Of a DNA stretch of 64,000 nt, positions 19,183-27,430 are shown piece after piece. The notes under the pieces were generated by a model. The model had not been told where the DNA came from, did not search any database, and worked only from the letters and a program-made list of their open reading frames with translations. The position numbers and the translations under genes are program-made. Position 1 is the stretch's first letter, and the number at the start of each line of letters is the position of its first letter. Source of the stretch: Colwellia sp. (GTDB taxonomy: Bacteria > Pseudomonadota > Gammaproteobacteria > Enterobacterales > Alteromonadaceae); assembly GCA_029938115.1 (NCBI GenBank), contig JAPYOP010000006.1:15057-79056 (forward strand). Direction: 5' to 3'.

Positions 19183-19452
19183 TTAATGAAAACTATAATG
19201 CAACAGTTCAACGAGATCCAAAAAATGGAAATGAGCAGACTTGTTATCATTTGAAATCCAAGACACCCAACTCTTATTTGACATGTAAGCCGCATTACAA
19301 GGGTGGCTACTATGATTCATCGGTAAGTTTGATTCAACAGCCATACATGATTTCAGCAAACTTGCTTGGTTGTTAGCTTGAGCACTACTGAAATTAATTG
19401 TAACAGCTAGGGTAACTGTTAATGCAATGATGAAAGTTGTTAATTTTGTCAT
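19183..19452 (-). CDS. Small secreted protein of unknown function
   Basis: The frame opens at 19467, but the fifth-codon-region ATG at 19452 (MTKLTTFIIALTVTLAVTINF) makes a better signal peptide start; cleavage would follow SSAQA near residue 25. The mature protein is about 65 residues with two cysteines (SCMAVES and HPCNAAYM), which could form a disulfide in the periplasm, and ends in an aromatic, leucine-rich tail. I do not recognise a family. It lies between the DUF2970 gene and torF-like gene on the same strand, separated from torF by a strong hairpin. Confidence 0.6.
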   Translation of the reverse strand: MTKLTTFIIALTVTLAVTINFSSAQANNQASLLKSCMAVESNLPMNHSSHPCNAAYMSNKSWVSWISNDNKSAHFHFLDLVELLHYSFH

Positions 19453-19490
19453 GATCCATTTTGACATATGAAGCTCCGTTCAATATTGAA

Positions 19491-19527
19491 GAGTGTTAAT
19501 TGGGCGTAGTATACCCAATTAACACTC
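19491..19527 (-). terminator. Hairpin terminator after the TorF-family gene
   Basis: GAGTGTTAATTGGG (19491-19504) and CCCAATTAACACTC (19514-19527) form a perfect 14-bp stem with a 9-base loop, 18 bases after the stop codon of the TorF-like gene. No long T-run follows on the minus strand. Position and stem strength suggest termination or 3' end protection of that transcript. Confidence 0.65.
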
Positions 19528-19545
19528 TATTGTCATTTTTCCATT

Positions 19546-20196
19546 TTAGAAAGACTTGCTAAGACTGAATACTAATGTTTCATCGCCTTTGCCTGTTTCT
19601 AAATCTAACTCTTTAGAGTTAGCAATTAAAGCAACGCCTAAATCAAAACCTGAAACTTCCGCACCGTAACCTATTTCAAGGTAGTCACCATCAAAGTCTT
19701 TGCCCCAAGTACCGAATGTTGCGTAAAAACCTTCATATTCTGCTGTTACTGAAAGGAAGTCATAATCGGCTTCATCAATGCCTAATGCAGCATCTTCATC
19801 ATGCTGACCAATATTGTATGAAACTGAAAGGAAACTATACGATGCGCCTAAATTAACTTCATTATACGCAGAGTCGAAGTCTCCAGTGTATTGGTAAGAA
19901 GTAAAGCCCGCGCTTAAGCCAAATTCACCAAGGTCTATAGCGTAGCTACCGTAGAAATCTACCTCCATTCCATCTTGAACGTCGGCAACCCAAGTACCAA
20001 CAGAAAAGTTACCATTTTCGTAATCAACACCAGCACTAGCTGTCGCTGTTGTAGTTTGTGCTATACCACGGAAGAAATATTGTGAAACTACAGCTGCATT
20101 GGCGCTAAGTCCTTCAACAGCTGATACTGATGTAGAAAAAAAGGCAGATGTGGCTAAAGTTGATGCTAGTGCGATAGTTAATAGTGATTTTTTCAT
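19546..20196 (-). CDS. TorF family putative outer-membrane porin
   Basis: The 216-residue precursor has a clear signal peptide (cleavage after STSVSA, about residue 26) and a mature part of alternating short strands rich in glycine, tyrosine and acidic residues, ending in SFSLSKSF with a terminal phenylalanine as expected for an outer-membrane beta-barrel. The opening VSQYFFRGIAQTTTATASAGVDYENGNFSVGTW is characteristic of the TorF/TIGR02001 family found in marine gammaproteobacteria. Substrate is unknown. It is transcribed alone, divergent from rpe, with 298 bp between them and a strong hairpin downstream. Confidence 0.88.
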   Translation of the reverse strand: MKKSLLTIALASTLATSAFFSTSVSAVEGLSANAAVVSQYFFRGIAQTTTATASAGVDYENGNFSVGTWVADVQDGMEVDFYGSYAIDLGEFGLSAGFTSYQYTGDFDSAYNEVNLGASYSFLSVSYNIGQHDEDAALGIDEADYDFLSVTAEYEGFYATFGTWGKDFDGDYLEIGYGAEVSGFDLGVALIANSKELDLETGKGDETLVFSLSKSF

Positions 20197-20494
20197 GTTT
20201 TTCTCTTTAAGTTATTATAAGTTTTTGAATCTGGTTAAAAATCTGCAAAGATGATGCCTGTATAGAATTAGAACAAATTATATTTTATTTAAGCTTTATT
20301 AACAGTACCTTATAGTGTTTTGTATGTGAGCATTGAAATATATCGATATATGAAAGTGCGCTACTATGGTGCGGATGACTTTTATTTGTGCAAATAAAGT
20401 GCATAGGGTTTGCTTTTATATAAGTTTTTCTGATACTCGCATTTATAGGCGTCTTGGGTATAATACGCATATCTTTTTTTATTGAGTAAAAGTG
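20197..20494. other. Intergenic region between the TorF-family gene and rpe
   Basis: This 298 bp stretch must hold the divergent promoters for the porin-like gene and rpe. An open frame on the minus strand (20285-20470) has no ribosome-binding site or recognisable family and is regarded as chance. The segment just before rpe (TATAATACGCATAT at about 20459-20472) contains a TATAAT-like -10 element suited to rpe. No repeat or RNA motif was recognised. Confidence 0.45.
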
Positions 20495-21169
20495 ATGTCT
20501 TCTTTTTTAATTGCCCCTTCTATTTTATCCGCTGATTTTGCACGTTTGGGTGATGATGTCGCCAAGGTTTTATCTGCAGGAGCTGATGTGGTGCATTTTG
20601 ACGTGATGGATAATCATTTCGTACCTAACCTAACGTTTGGTCCAATGATCTGTCAGGCTTTACGAGATTATGGAATTGGAGCACCTATCGATGTTCACCT
20701 TATGGTTAAGCCAGTAGATAGTTTAATTCCTGAGTTTGCCAAAGCGGGTGCAGATATTATAACGTTTCACCCAGAGGGCAGTGATCACATCGATCGCACT
20801 TTACAGTTAATAAAGGATCATGGTTGCAAAGCCGGTTTAGTTTTAAACCCTGCAACTCCTTTACACTGTTTAGACTTTGTCATGGACAAGTTAGACGTTA
20901 TTTTATTAATGTCAGTGAATCCTGGGTTTGGTGGGCAATCATTTATCCCCACTACTTTAGATAAGTTACGTCTCGTAAAAGATAAAATTATACAGAGCGG
21001 TCGTGATATTCGTTTAGAAGTTGATGGTGGTGTTAAAGCAAATAATATTGCTGAAATTGCCGCAGCGGGTGCCGATATGTTTGTTGCTGGCTCGGCAATA
21101 TTTTCAAATACAGACTATAAAGCCGCTATCGATGAAATGCGTGCAGAGCTGGCAAAAGTATCAAATTAA
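20495..21169 (+). CDS. rpe: Ribulose-phosphate 3-epimerase
   Basis: Rpe interconverts D-ribulose 5-phosphate and D-xylulose 5-phosphate in the pentose phosphate pathway. The 224-residue TIM-barrel protein begins [18 protein letters not shown] and contains [19 protein letters not shown], the metal-binding VHLMVKP and the phosphate-binding [10 protein letters not shown] and [11 protein letters not shown] motifs. The ATG at 20495 is preferred over a GTG one codon upstream. It is followed by trpS after 52 bp with no terminator, in line with a dam-rpe-(gph)-trpS ancestral order, although gph is absent here. Confidence 0.96.
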   Translation: MSSFLIAPSILSADFARLGDDVAKVLSAGADVVHFDVMDNHFVPNLTFGPMICQALRDYGIGAPIDVHLMVKPVDSLIPEFAKAGADIITFHPEGSDHIDRTLQLIKDHGCKAGLVLNPATPLHCLDFVMDKLDVILLMSVNPGFGGQSFIPTTLDKLRLVKDKIIQSGRDIRLEVDGGVKANNIAEIAAAGADMFVAGSAIFSNTDYKAAIDEMRAELAKVSN

Positions 21170-21221
21170 GCATGTAAAGTTAAAAAGTTTTAAGGTAATA
21201 AACACCGTTTAAAGGAAAATT

Positions 21222-22226
21222 ATGAGTAAACCTATTGTATTAAGTGGCTGTCAGCCATCAGGCGAATTAACCATTGGTAATTATTTAGGCGCATTAAAGC
21301 AATGGGTCAATATGCAGTCTAGCCATGAGTGTTATTATATGTTGGTTGATCAACATGCAATAACTGTTCGACCTAAGGCGGAAGATTTACGTAAAGCAAC
21401 CTTAGATGGTTTAGCACTTTACCTTGCTTGTGGTGTAGATCCAGAGCAGAGCACTATTTTTATTCAATCTCACGTGCCAGAGCATGCCCAATTAAGTTGG
21501 GTATTAAATTGTTACACCCAGATGGGTGAGCTAAATAGAATGACACAATATAAAGATAAGTCACAAAAGTCAGAAGCGAACATGAATTCAGGCTTATTCA
21601 CTTATCCAGTATTAATGGCCGCTGATATCTTATTGTATCGTGCTGATAAGGTGCCTGTTGGCGATGATCAAAAGCAGCATTTAGAATTAGCGCGTGATAT
21701 AGCGACTCGTTTTAACAATCTTTATGGTGATATTTTTACTGTGCCAGATCCTTTTATTCCTCAGCATGGTGCACGAGTAATGAGTTTACTTGAGCCAACT
21801 AAAAAAATGTCTAAATCTGATACCAATCCAGGTAATTTTATTGGTTTATTAGAAGATCCGAAAAAAATCGCCAAGAAAATTAAACGTGCAGTGACAGATT
21901 CAGATGAACAAGCTCGAATTTATTATAATTTAGAAGAAAAACCAGGCGTTTCGAATCTATTATCTTTACTTTCATGCGCTACAGGTAAATCAATAGAAAT
22001 GTTAATACCTGAATATGAAGATAAAATGTATGGTCATTTAAAAGGTGATGTTGCTGACGCCGTGGTAACGATGTTAGCGCCAATACAAACTAAATATCAT
22101 CAATACCGTGAAGATGAAGCCTTCCTTGAGCAAGTAATGAAAAGTGGTGCTGAAAAAGCCTCATTGCGCGCAAGCAAAGTATTAACTTCAGTTTATGATG
22201 CTGTCGGGTTTATTGCTCGCCCATAG
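21222..22226 (+). CDS. trpS: Tryptophanyl-tRNA synthetase
   Basis: TrpS charges tRNA(Trp) with tryptophan. The 334-residue class I synthetase has the HIGH-equivalent TIGN within [13 protein letters not shown] (about residues 14-26), the KMSKS loop as KKMSKSD (about 195-201), and the family block [40 protein letters not shown] before the ATG supplies the ribosome-binding site. It lies 52 bp after rpe. A 14-bp perfect hairpin follows 35 bases after the stop codon. Confidence 0.97.
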   Translation: MSKPIVLSGCQPSGELTIGNYLGALKQWVNMQSSHECYYMLVDQHAITVRPKAEDLRKATLDGLALYLACGVDPEQSTIFIQSHVPEHAQLSWVLNCYTQMGELNRMTQYKDKSQKSEANMNSGLFTYPVLMAADILLYRADKVPVGDDQKQHLELARDIATRFNNLYGDIFTVPDPFIPQHGARVMSLLEPTKKMSKSDTNPGNFIGLLEDPKKIAKKIKRAVTDSDEQARIYYNLEEKPGVSNLLSLLSCATGKSIEMLIPEYEDKMYGHLKGDVADAVVTMLAPIQTKYHQYREDEAFLEQVMKSGAEKASLRASKVLTSVYDAVGFIARP

Positions 22227-22260
22227 TTTCAATTTCGTGGGATAAACAGGCAAAAGAACA

Positions 22261-22301
22261 GTTCAGGATAAACGAAAATAAATCTTCCGTTTATCCTGAA
22301 C
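22261..22301 (+). terminator. Strong hairpin after trpS
   Basis: GTTCAGGATAAACG (22261-22274) and CGTTTATCCTGAAC (22288-22301) are perfect 14-base inverted copies separated by 13 bases, 34 bases after the trpS stop codon. There is no T-run, so it may act as a 3' end structure or be part of the repeat-like element that follows. Confidence 0.6.
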
Positions 22302-22336
22302 GTATATACCTGTGTTACCTCAAAATGCAGGATTAA

Positions 22337-22498
22337 GCTGGAATTAGAAACGTTTTTAGGCAAGGCATTGATTGAAGAGAATGGTTGTTCCCTTATCGAA
22401 ATCAATAACGCAGCATAAAACGTTTATAAACCAGCCCTACGGGGATAGCTGAGCAAATCATGTTCGTCGTTGCATCTATTTTTAAGGGAGTAACCATT
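22337..22498. repeat. Palindromic, pseudoknot-topology intergenic element
   Basis: Within the 363 bp gap after trpS, 22337-22372 (starting GCTGGAATTAGAAACGTTTT) is an imperfect inverted copy of 22400-22435 (AAAACGTTTATAAACCAGC at its end). The stretch inside that hairpin's loop, AATGGTTGTTCCCTTA (22380-22395), is itself an inverted copy of TAAGGGAGTAACCATT (22483-22498) with two mismatches. Loop-to-downstream pairing of this kind is the topology of a pseudoknot. There is no ORF. It looks like a mobile or dispersed intergenic repeat of Alteromonadales; that is inference from its form. Confidence 0.55.
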
Positions 22499-22575
22499 AA
22501 TAAAAAGATGTGCCTTGATCATGAGTCGTTCAGGTATGCTGAAACTCGCATTTAGAAGTATCACGGGTATAGAAC

Positions 22576-22595
22576 AAGTAGCCGAAGGGCTACTT
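22576..22595 (-). terminator. Short hairpin at the end of the FHA-protein gene
   Basis: AAGTAGCC (22576-22583) and GGCTACTT (22588-22595) pair around a 4-base loop; on the minus strand the loop reads CTTC. The stem overlaps the stop codon of the FHA-domain gene. The T-run on the minus strand is poor, so it is a tentative terminator. Confidence 0.45.
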
Positions 22596-23576
22596 TTCTA
22601 AAGCCGCTTTCTTCGTTTTATCAAAAAGCTTACTACTCTCTTCAATGAACTCATCAGCACTACCGCTTGGTGCAAGTAAAAAGCTTGGCGTCATAATAGT
22701 AGAATTATATTGTGGTCTAGGGTTAAATTCAGGTTTGTTACTGTATTGTACTAAATAGCTACCACCAAATAAGAGTAAAGTGATACTTGCCGCTGCAACA
22801 ATACGGCGTCTAGCTGTCATGTGAAAGCCAATATAGCTGTTTAGCCAAAATAAACTAAAGGCTAACCCGATAGAGATGATAATCACAAAAATCGGTATTA
22901 TTGAGCCGCTCGCACTATTAAAGCTAGCAATGCTTTCCAATAAATCACTGAACCACATAAAGTTGAAGAAAACGAAACTGACCCCCAATTGCGCCATTAT
23001 TCTCGCATCTTGTTTGCTTAAATGAGAAACCAAAGCGACACCTGCTGGCCACAGGGCGAAACCTAAAGTCATGCCAATAGTGGGCGCTAAAAACTGTCTG
23101 AAATCAACCTCTGTTGCTGTGTTAAGGTAGAAAACATTGCCTGCAATTAAGGAAAATAAAGCCACACTTAATAATAGTGCTAACGGATGACGCATCAAAT
23201 TAATAAAGCTTTCGAAAGGGCTAAATGCGACTGTTGGCTCAACAGGGTGGCTGGTAAATAATATTCGTAACTGACTTTTACCTAATGTAATGACATCACC
23301 ATCACGTATTATGTGATCATTAGCCGAATGTTTCTTTTCTTTTATATTTTCAATAAAAGAGCCATTGATAGTTTGATTATCTGTAATTTTCCATTGCCCA
23401 TTAACTTGTTCAATGCTTAGATGACTTGGACAAATATGGGGATCAGCTAAAATAATGTCATTATGGTAATCTCGACCAATATGTATTTGTTGCTGTGATA
23501 ATTTATGTCGGTGCAACAATTTATAATTGCGGCTAATTTCTTCAATAATTATTCCGCCGGTGTTAGTTACTTCCAT
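22590..23576 (-). CDS. FHA-domain membrane protein
   Basis: Residues about 28-110 form a forkhead-associated domain, a phosphothreonine-binding module: the hallmark GRDYHNDIILADPHICPSHLSIE and the later DNQTINGSFIEN are present. Residues about 130-270 contain several hydrophobic segments that should cross the inner membrane (for example LALLLSVALFSLIAGNVFYL and IIPIFVIIISIGLAFSLFWL). The short C-terminal tail is polar. It overlaps the upstream serine protease gene by ten bases, so the two are co-translated. A link between Ser/Thr phosphorylation and a trypsin-like protease at the envelope is suggested by context; no kinase gene is visible nearby. Confidence 0.82.
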   Translation of the reverse strand: MEVTNTGGIIIEEISRNYKLLHRHKLSQQQIHIGRDYHNDIILADPHICPSHLSIEQVNGQWKITDNQTINGSFIENIKEKKHSANDHIIRDGDVITLGKSQLRILFTSHPVEPTVAFSPFESFINLMRHPLALLLSVALFSLIAGNVFYLNTATEVDFRQFLAPTIGMTLGFALWPAGVALVSHLSKQDARIMAQLGVSFVFFNFMWFSDLLESIASFNSASGSIIPIFVIIISIGLAFSLFWLNSYIGFHMTARRRIVAAASITLLLFGGSYLVQYSNKPEFNPRPQYNSTIMTPSFLLAPSGSADEFIEESSKLFDKTKKAALEK

Positions 23577-24823
23577 GATACAGCCTCCATAAATTTACGC
23601 GTAAAGGCTAAAGCATTCGTTTGGCTAATGCCGGCAATGGTAAAGTGGCTAACTAGTGCTTGTTTTTCTTTGTCTATAGAAGCGCTTAAATAGAGTACAT
23701 CAAATAAACCTGGAAACTTTTTATATGCCCTAGTACAAAAAATAGTTTTATTATTAATTGCTTGGTTATCAGGAATCACTAAATCATGATGACATTGGTA
23801 TTCGGTAACATTATCTTTTCCTGCTCGATTACCTGAGCCAGCTCGAGCAATTTGCTGTTGGTACAAATGGTAAAACTTGTTAGCACTAATATCTTTAGCC
23901 TGCATAGTGCGAAATTCTATTTCCATTGAACCAGTAAAAAAACGAGAAGAAAGGTAAGTGTTTTCATCTAATGAGCAATTGGCAACGGCTGTTAAAATTA
24001 AAGCATCCACTTTATCTGCATTTGAGTCACCCCAGCAGCGAATAAATGGTACATCAATAACAGGAATAATACTTTGGTCACCCAATGACTTCTCTTGCCA
24101 TGGGCTACTTAATATTGTTGATATTAATTTGTTTTGACTAGCCATTAATTGTTCAGCCATTTGTTGCTCAATAGACTCCGGAGCGGCTTTCAAATAAGCT
24201 TGATATAAATTAACCAACTTGTCATGTGGTACTAAGAACCCAATAGAGTTTCCTGACGTTGCGACATTCACACCAATAACTTGGGCTTGTTTATTAACAA
24301 CAGGGCCGCCACTCATGCCGGAATTAATTGAACCAGTAAAATGAATACGGTCATTAAACGATTCTTTTTTCAAACCATTATAGGTCCCAGGTACCACAAT
24401 CATCCCCAAATCATGAGGGTTTCCTAACGAGAATAATTTTTCACCTTTATGGGGGGCACTTTCTGATATTTGAAAAAACTGCATGTCCTGCTCAATATCA
24501 CGTTTAACTAAAGCAAGATCATTAATAACATCGACACTTTGCAGTGATAAATCCCCTTTATTTCCCTGGCTGTCTAGATATTCAATACGGTATTTTTTTG
24601 GGTGTAAGGCGTAGTTAGAAATAACGTGATAATTAGTTGCGATAATGCCATCGCTACTAATTTGAAAGGCTGAGCCAATAGAAGATTTCTCACCACTGGC
24701 TTTGTCTATTAATTTTATTTGATAAAGCGATGGCTTAAGCTGATTAAACAATTGCTCTGCTTGTTCTGTGGCATAACTTATAGAGCTTAGTGTACTAAAA
24801 ACTAAGATAAAAAAGACTTTCAT
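23567..24823 (-). CDS. Trypsin-like (S1C-type) serine protease
   Basis: The 418-residue precursor has a signal peptide (residues 1-18, ending SYA) and a chymotrypsin-fold protease domain with the triad His near 64 (TNYHVIS), Asp near 102 (NDLALV) and Ser near 169 (INSGMSGGP). It resembles the DegP/HtrA protease domain but lacks a clear PDZ domain; the C-terminal 200 residues are a distinct region with four or more cysteines (RCWGDSNAD, ANCSLDE, YQCHHDL, IFCTRAY). That region may be a disulfide-stabilised sensor. The product should be periplasmic. It forms a two-gene unit with the downstream FHA membrane protein. Confidence 0.85.
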   Translation of the reverse strand: MKVFFILVFSTLSSISYATEQAEQLFNQLKPSLYQIKLIDKASGEKSSIGSAFQISSDGIIATNYHVISNYALHPKKYRIEYLDSQGNKGDLSLQSVDVINDLALVKRDIEQDMQFFQISESAPHKGEKLFSLGNPHDLGMIVVPGTYNGLKKESFNDRIHFTGSINSGMSGGPVVNKQAQVIGVNVATSGNSIGFLVPHDKLVNLYQAYLKAAPESIEQQMAEQLMASQNKLISTILSSPWQEKSLGDQSIIPVIDVPFIRCWGDSNADKVDALILTAVANCSLDENTYLSSRFFTGSMEIEFRTMQAKDISANKFYHLYQQQIARAGSGNRAGKDNVTEYQCHHDLVIPDNQAINNKTIFCTRAYKKFPGLFDVLYLSASIDKEKQALVSHFTIAGISQTNALAFTRKFMEAVSWK

Positions 24824-25056
24824 TCATTTTCCTATTGAGAGTTGCTCAGACCATTGTGCCATGCTCAACGCATTAGTCACCAACTATTTTTTAGTCAATA
24901 TGCATTACTGATTTGATCTAGCAAAAGTAAGCAGGTTTTTATCTGCAATTAATTGTCTAACTTTATATGTTTGTTTCTTTTTTCAATAAGTTAGTTGAAA
25001 TTGTTACACTTATGTCATACACAAAATCAGAGTTTTTTAATTTGTAATAATTATAA

Positions 25057-25953
25057 TTACTCAATATTTAATAAATTTGCTGGAGAGAATTGGTCGGTTA
25101 ACACACGAGTGTTTTCAGGCCAGTTCTGTTTGCTTTTAGTGTTAACTATGTTGCGGTAAAGAAGTTTAATATCAACGCCATATAAAGATAACTTGTCATC
25201 AAGGACCTTGATATTTGTGGCTTCAATATGATTACCAGTAAAGCCTTTTTTACTCACTAAAATAATTCGGTTTGAATTGACTTGATTATTGACCTGATAA
25301 AAATCACCAAAAACAGCTTTATAAGTAGCAGATTCATGAGCGTATAACTTACTTAGTGAAAATGTGTTTGAGCTGAGTATGCCATTGGCACTGAGTAAAG
25401 CTTTTGCCTCTTGTAAAAACTCTTCAGTTAACAAATGTTCAGGAATATAGTCACCATTAAAGGCATCAAGAATAATCCAATCATAATTTTGCTTTTTTAA
25501 TAAAGCGCGCTTGATGAAAATACGACCATCTTGGGTGTAGGTTTTAACATTATCGTTTTCAAAAAAACCAAAATAGTCACGAGCTACCTTAATGACTGCG
25601 GGATCAATTTCAACATTATCAATTTTGCTTTGTGGGTAAAGTTGGGCCAAGGTATTTGATATGGTGCCGCCACCTAAACCAACGATTAAAATACGCTTGG
25701 GTTCAGGATTGAGCAATAAACTCGCCATTAACAATTTAGTGTAATTAAAAACAAGCTGCTGAGGTTTACTTTTCAAGTAACAACTTTGCTGAGTTTTAGT
25801 GCTTTTAACATTAAACTTTAAACAACGTAAATCACCGGTATCTTCTACTAAAATATTTCGATAAAGAGATCGTTCTTTATGAATTGTTTTTGCATGAGAA
25901 AATGGCATGGTTAATAATGAAAACAAAAAAATCGCAGTTATAAATTTAAACAT
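25057..25953 (-). CDS. Spermidine synthase-like methyltransferase-fold protein
   Basis: The 298-residue product has a signal peptide or N-terminal anchor (about residues 1-21) and then a spermidine-synthase fold: PKRILIVGLGGGTISNTL (about 83-100) is the nucleotide/SAM-like binding loop, followed by VEIDPAVIKVARDYFGF and the active-site-like ILDAFNGDYIPEHLLTEEFL. An exported polyamine synthase would be odd, and enzymes of this kind fused to membrane domains are common in marine bacteria with unknown substrates. It overlaps the upstream membrane-protein gene by eight bases, so the pair appears to be a split version of the usual membrane-fused spermidine-synthase-like protein. Confidence 0.8.
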   Translation of the reverse strand: MFKFITAIFLFSLLTMPFSHAKTIHKERSLYRNILVEDTGDLRCLKFNVKSTKTQQSCYLKSKPQQLVFNYTKLLMASLLLNPEPKRILIVGLGGGTISNTLAQLYPQSKIDNVEIDPAVIKVARDYFGFFENDNVKTYTQDGRIFIKRALLKKQNYDWIILDAFNGDYIPEHLLTEEFLQEAKALLSANGILSSNTFSLSKLYAHESATYKAVFGDFYQVNNQVNSNRIILVSKKGFTGNHIEATNIKVLDDKLSLYGVDIKLLYRNIVNTKSKQNWPENTRVLTDQFSPANLLNIE

Positions 25954-26707
25954 GACTAAGTTCCTCCCTTTGTGATTGTCGCGTTTTATTGAGCAATATT
26001 GCCAGTATTCCTAAGCTGGCTAATATACCGCTAAAACAGTAGACAATAAGATTAATATCAAACCATAATATTAAATAAAATGAAGTTACAATCGTACCTA
26101 TCGCGCTGCCTAAGGTTGAAATAAAATAAAGCTTTCCTGCTACTTGCCCACTTTCATCCGAGCTTTTAACTAACAAGCGTACAGAGTAGGGTGACAACAT
26201 ACCTAGAATGACGGTAGGAATAAAAAATAATGCCATCGAGGCTAACAAAGAGCCGTAACGCGAATCTTCAATGCTGACAAATATTGCTTCCATGATCCAC
26301 TGACTAAATAAAGAGATAGGTAAAAGTGCAATGGCAGCGAGAAGAAAAATAAGTCCATAGGTTGTTAATGATGGTGAACGCGTTGAGAGTTTACCACCGA
26401 GTAAATATCCTAAAGATAAACTGAGCATAAAAACTGTAATTATGCTGCCCCAAATATGTACCGAACTGCCAAAAAATGGTGCGAGAATTCTACCACCCAA
26501 AAGTTCTATTCCCATAATGCAAAATCCGCTGGTAAAGGCGAGTAAATAGATAAAAATGTTAGGGTAATCTTGAGTGTTAGTTGAGTTATTCAGTGGTCTA
26601 TTCCTTTGATATATCAATACTGCCAGCTGTATGCAAACAGTATTAATGAGGGCAATTATATTTCCATTTATATGAGCCAGTCGAAAAAGTATTTCGAAGG
26701 AGTGCAA
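25946..26707 (-). CDS. Membrane half of a spermidine synthase-like protein
   Basis: The 253-residue protein has about six to seven hydrophobic segments and the block YLLAFTSGFCIMGIELLGGRILAPFFGSSVHIWG (about residues 50-83), which is typical of the N-terminal membrane domain of 'fused' spermidine synthase-like proteins. The extra N-terminal 45 residues before that block are less certain, and the real start may be downstream of the one given. The gene overlaps its partner by eight bases and probably places it at the inner membrane. Substrate unknown. The GNAT gene 35 bp upstream is on the same strand and may belong to the unit. Confidence 0.75.
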   Translation of the reverse strand: MHSFEILFRLAHINGNIIALINTVCIQLAVLIYQRNRPLNNSTNTQDYPNIFIYLLAFTSGFCIMGIELLGGRILAPFFGSSVHIWGSIITVFMLSLSLGYLLGGKLSTRSPSLTTYGLIFLLAAIALLPISLFSQWIMEAIFVSIEDSRYGSLLASMALFFIPTVILGMLSPYSVRLLVKSSDESGQVAGKLYFISTLGSAIGTIVTSFYLILWFDINLIVYCFSGILASLGILAILLNKTRQSQREELSHV

Positions 26708-26742
26708 ACAGAATATGCCAATTTTAAAAAAACTAGATTAAG

Positions 26743-27282
26743 CTATTTTACAGACATTTGATAGTGCACTGCAGTAAAGTCACCTAGGGGATCGTTATGA
26801 AGATATTTTTTAATAAAAGTCATCCCCATTTTCTTCATTACGCTTATAGAACCAATATTACCTTCTAGTGCTAGGGCTGAAACATAATGAATGTCACTTC
26901 TGCTAGCAAAAGCATTTTTAACAGCAATGGCTGACTCTGTTGCGTAACCTTTTCCCCATGTTTTCTTGAAAAATCGCCACCCTAGCTCTAAATCATTTGA
27001 TTTAGGGGTAGTGCTGAAAAAGTCCATTGGGCGAACTAATACCCAACCAAGATATTCTTGCGACTTCTTGTCAGATACTTGCCAAATTCCCCAGCCCTTT
27101 TTAGAATCTCTATAAGCGAATAATCTAGGCATGAAAACTTCATTAATTGTTTCCACGCTACTCGGTTTGCCATCAGTTATAAATCGCATTACTTCTGGGT
27201 CTTGATCTAATTCCCAAAATGCTTGCACGTCTGTTTTCCCCATCAGGCGAAAGCTTAGTCTTGCTGAGTCTTCTATATTCAC
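26743..27282 (-). CDS. GNAT family N-acetyltransferase
   Basis: The 179-residue protein is a RimJ/RimL-like acetyltransferase: RLSFRLMGKTDVQAFWELDQDPEVMRFI opens the fold, ELGWRFFKKTWGKGYATESAI is the acetyl-CoA loop (R/KxWGKGYATE type, about residues 100-120), and NIGSISVMKKMGMTFI closes it. The acceptor substrate is not predictable. It lies upstream of the split spermidine-synthase-like pair on the same strand with 35 bp between, so a shared transcript is possible, and an amine substrate is a speculative link. Confidence 0.85.
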   Translation of the reverse strand: MNIEDSARLSFRLMGKTDVQAFWELDQDPEVMRFITDGKPSSVETINEVFMPRLFAYRDSKKGWGIWQVSDKKSQEYLGWVLVRPMDFFSTTPKSNDLELGWRFFKKTWGKGYATESAIAVKNAFASRSDIHYVSALALEGNIGSISVMKKMGMTFIKKYLHNDPLGDFTAVHYQMSVK

Positions 27283-27430
27283 GTTTTATCCTTGGTTTAT
27301 TTTTAATGCTACTACAAACGCAGGTAGCATAAAAAGAATATAAAATAATTTGACGATTGGATTTTACTTTGTTACGTTTATTGATGAATAAGTATTTAAA
27401 TATTCACCATAAACATTCAAAGAATTTGAG

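Noticed and set aside
20285-20470. 61-codon minus-strand ORF upstream of the TorF-family gene
   Set aside because: No ribosome-binding site, no recognisable domain and an odd composition; it lies in a divergent promoter region.
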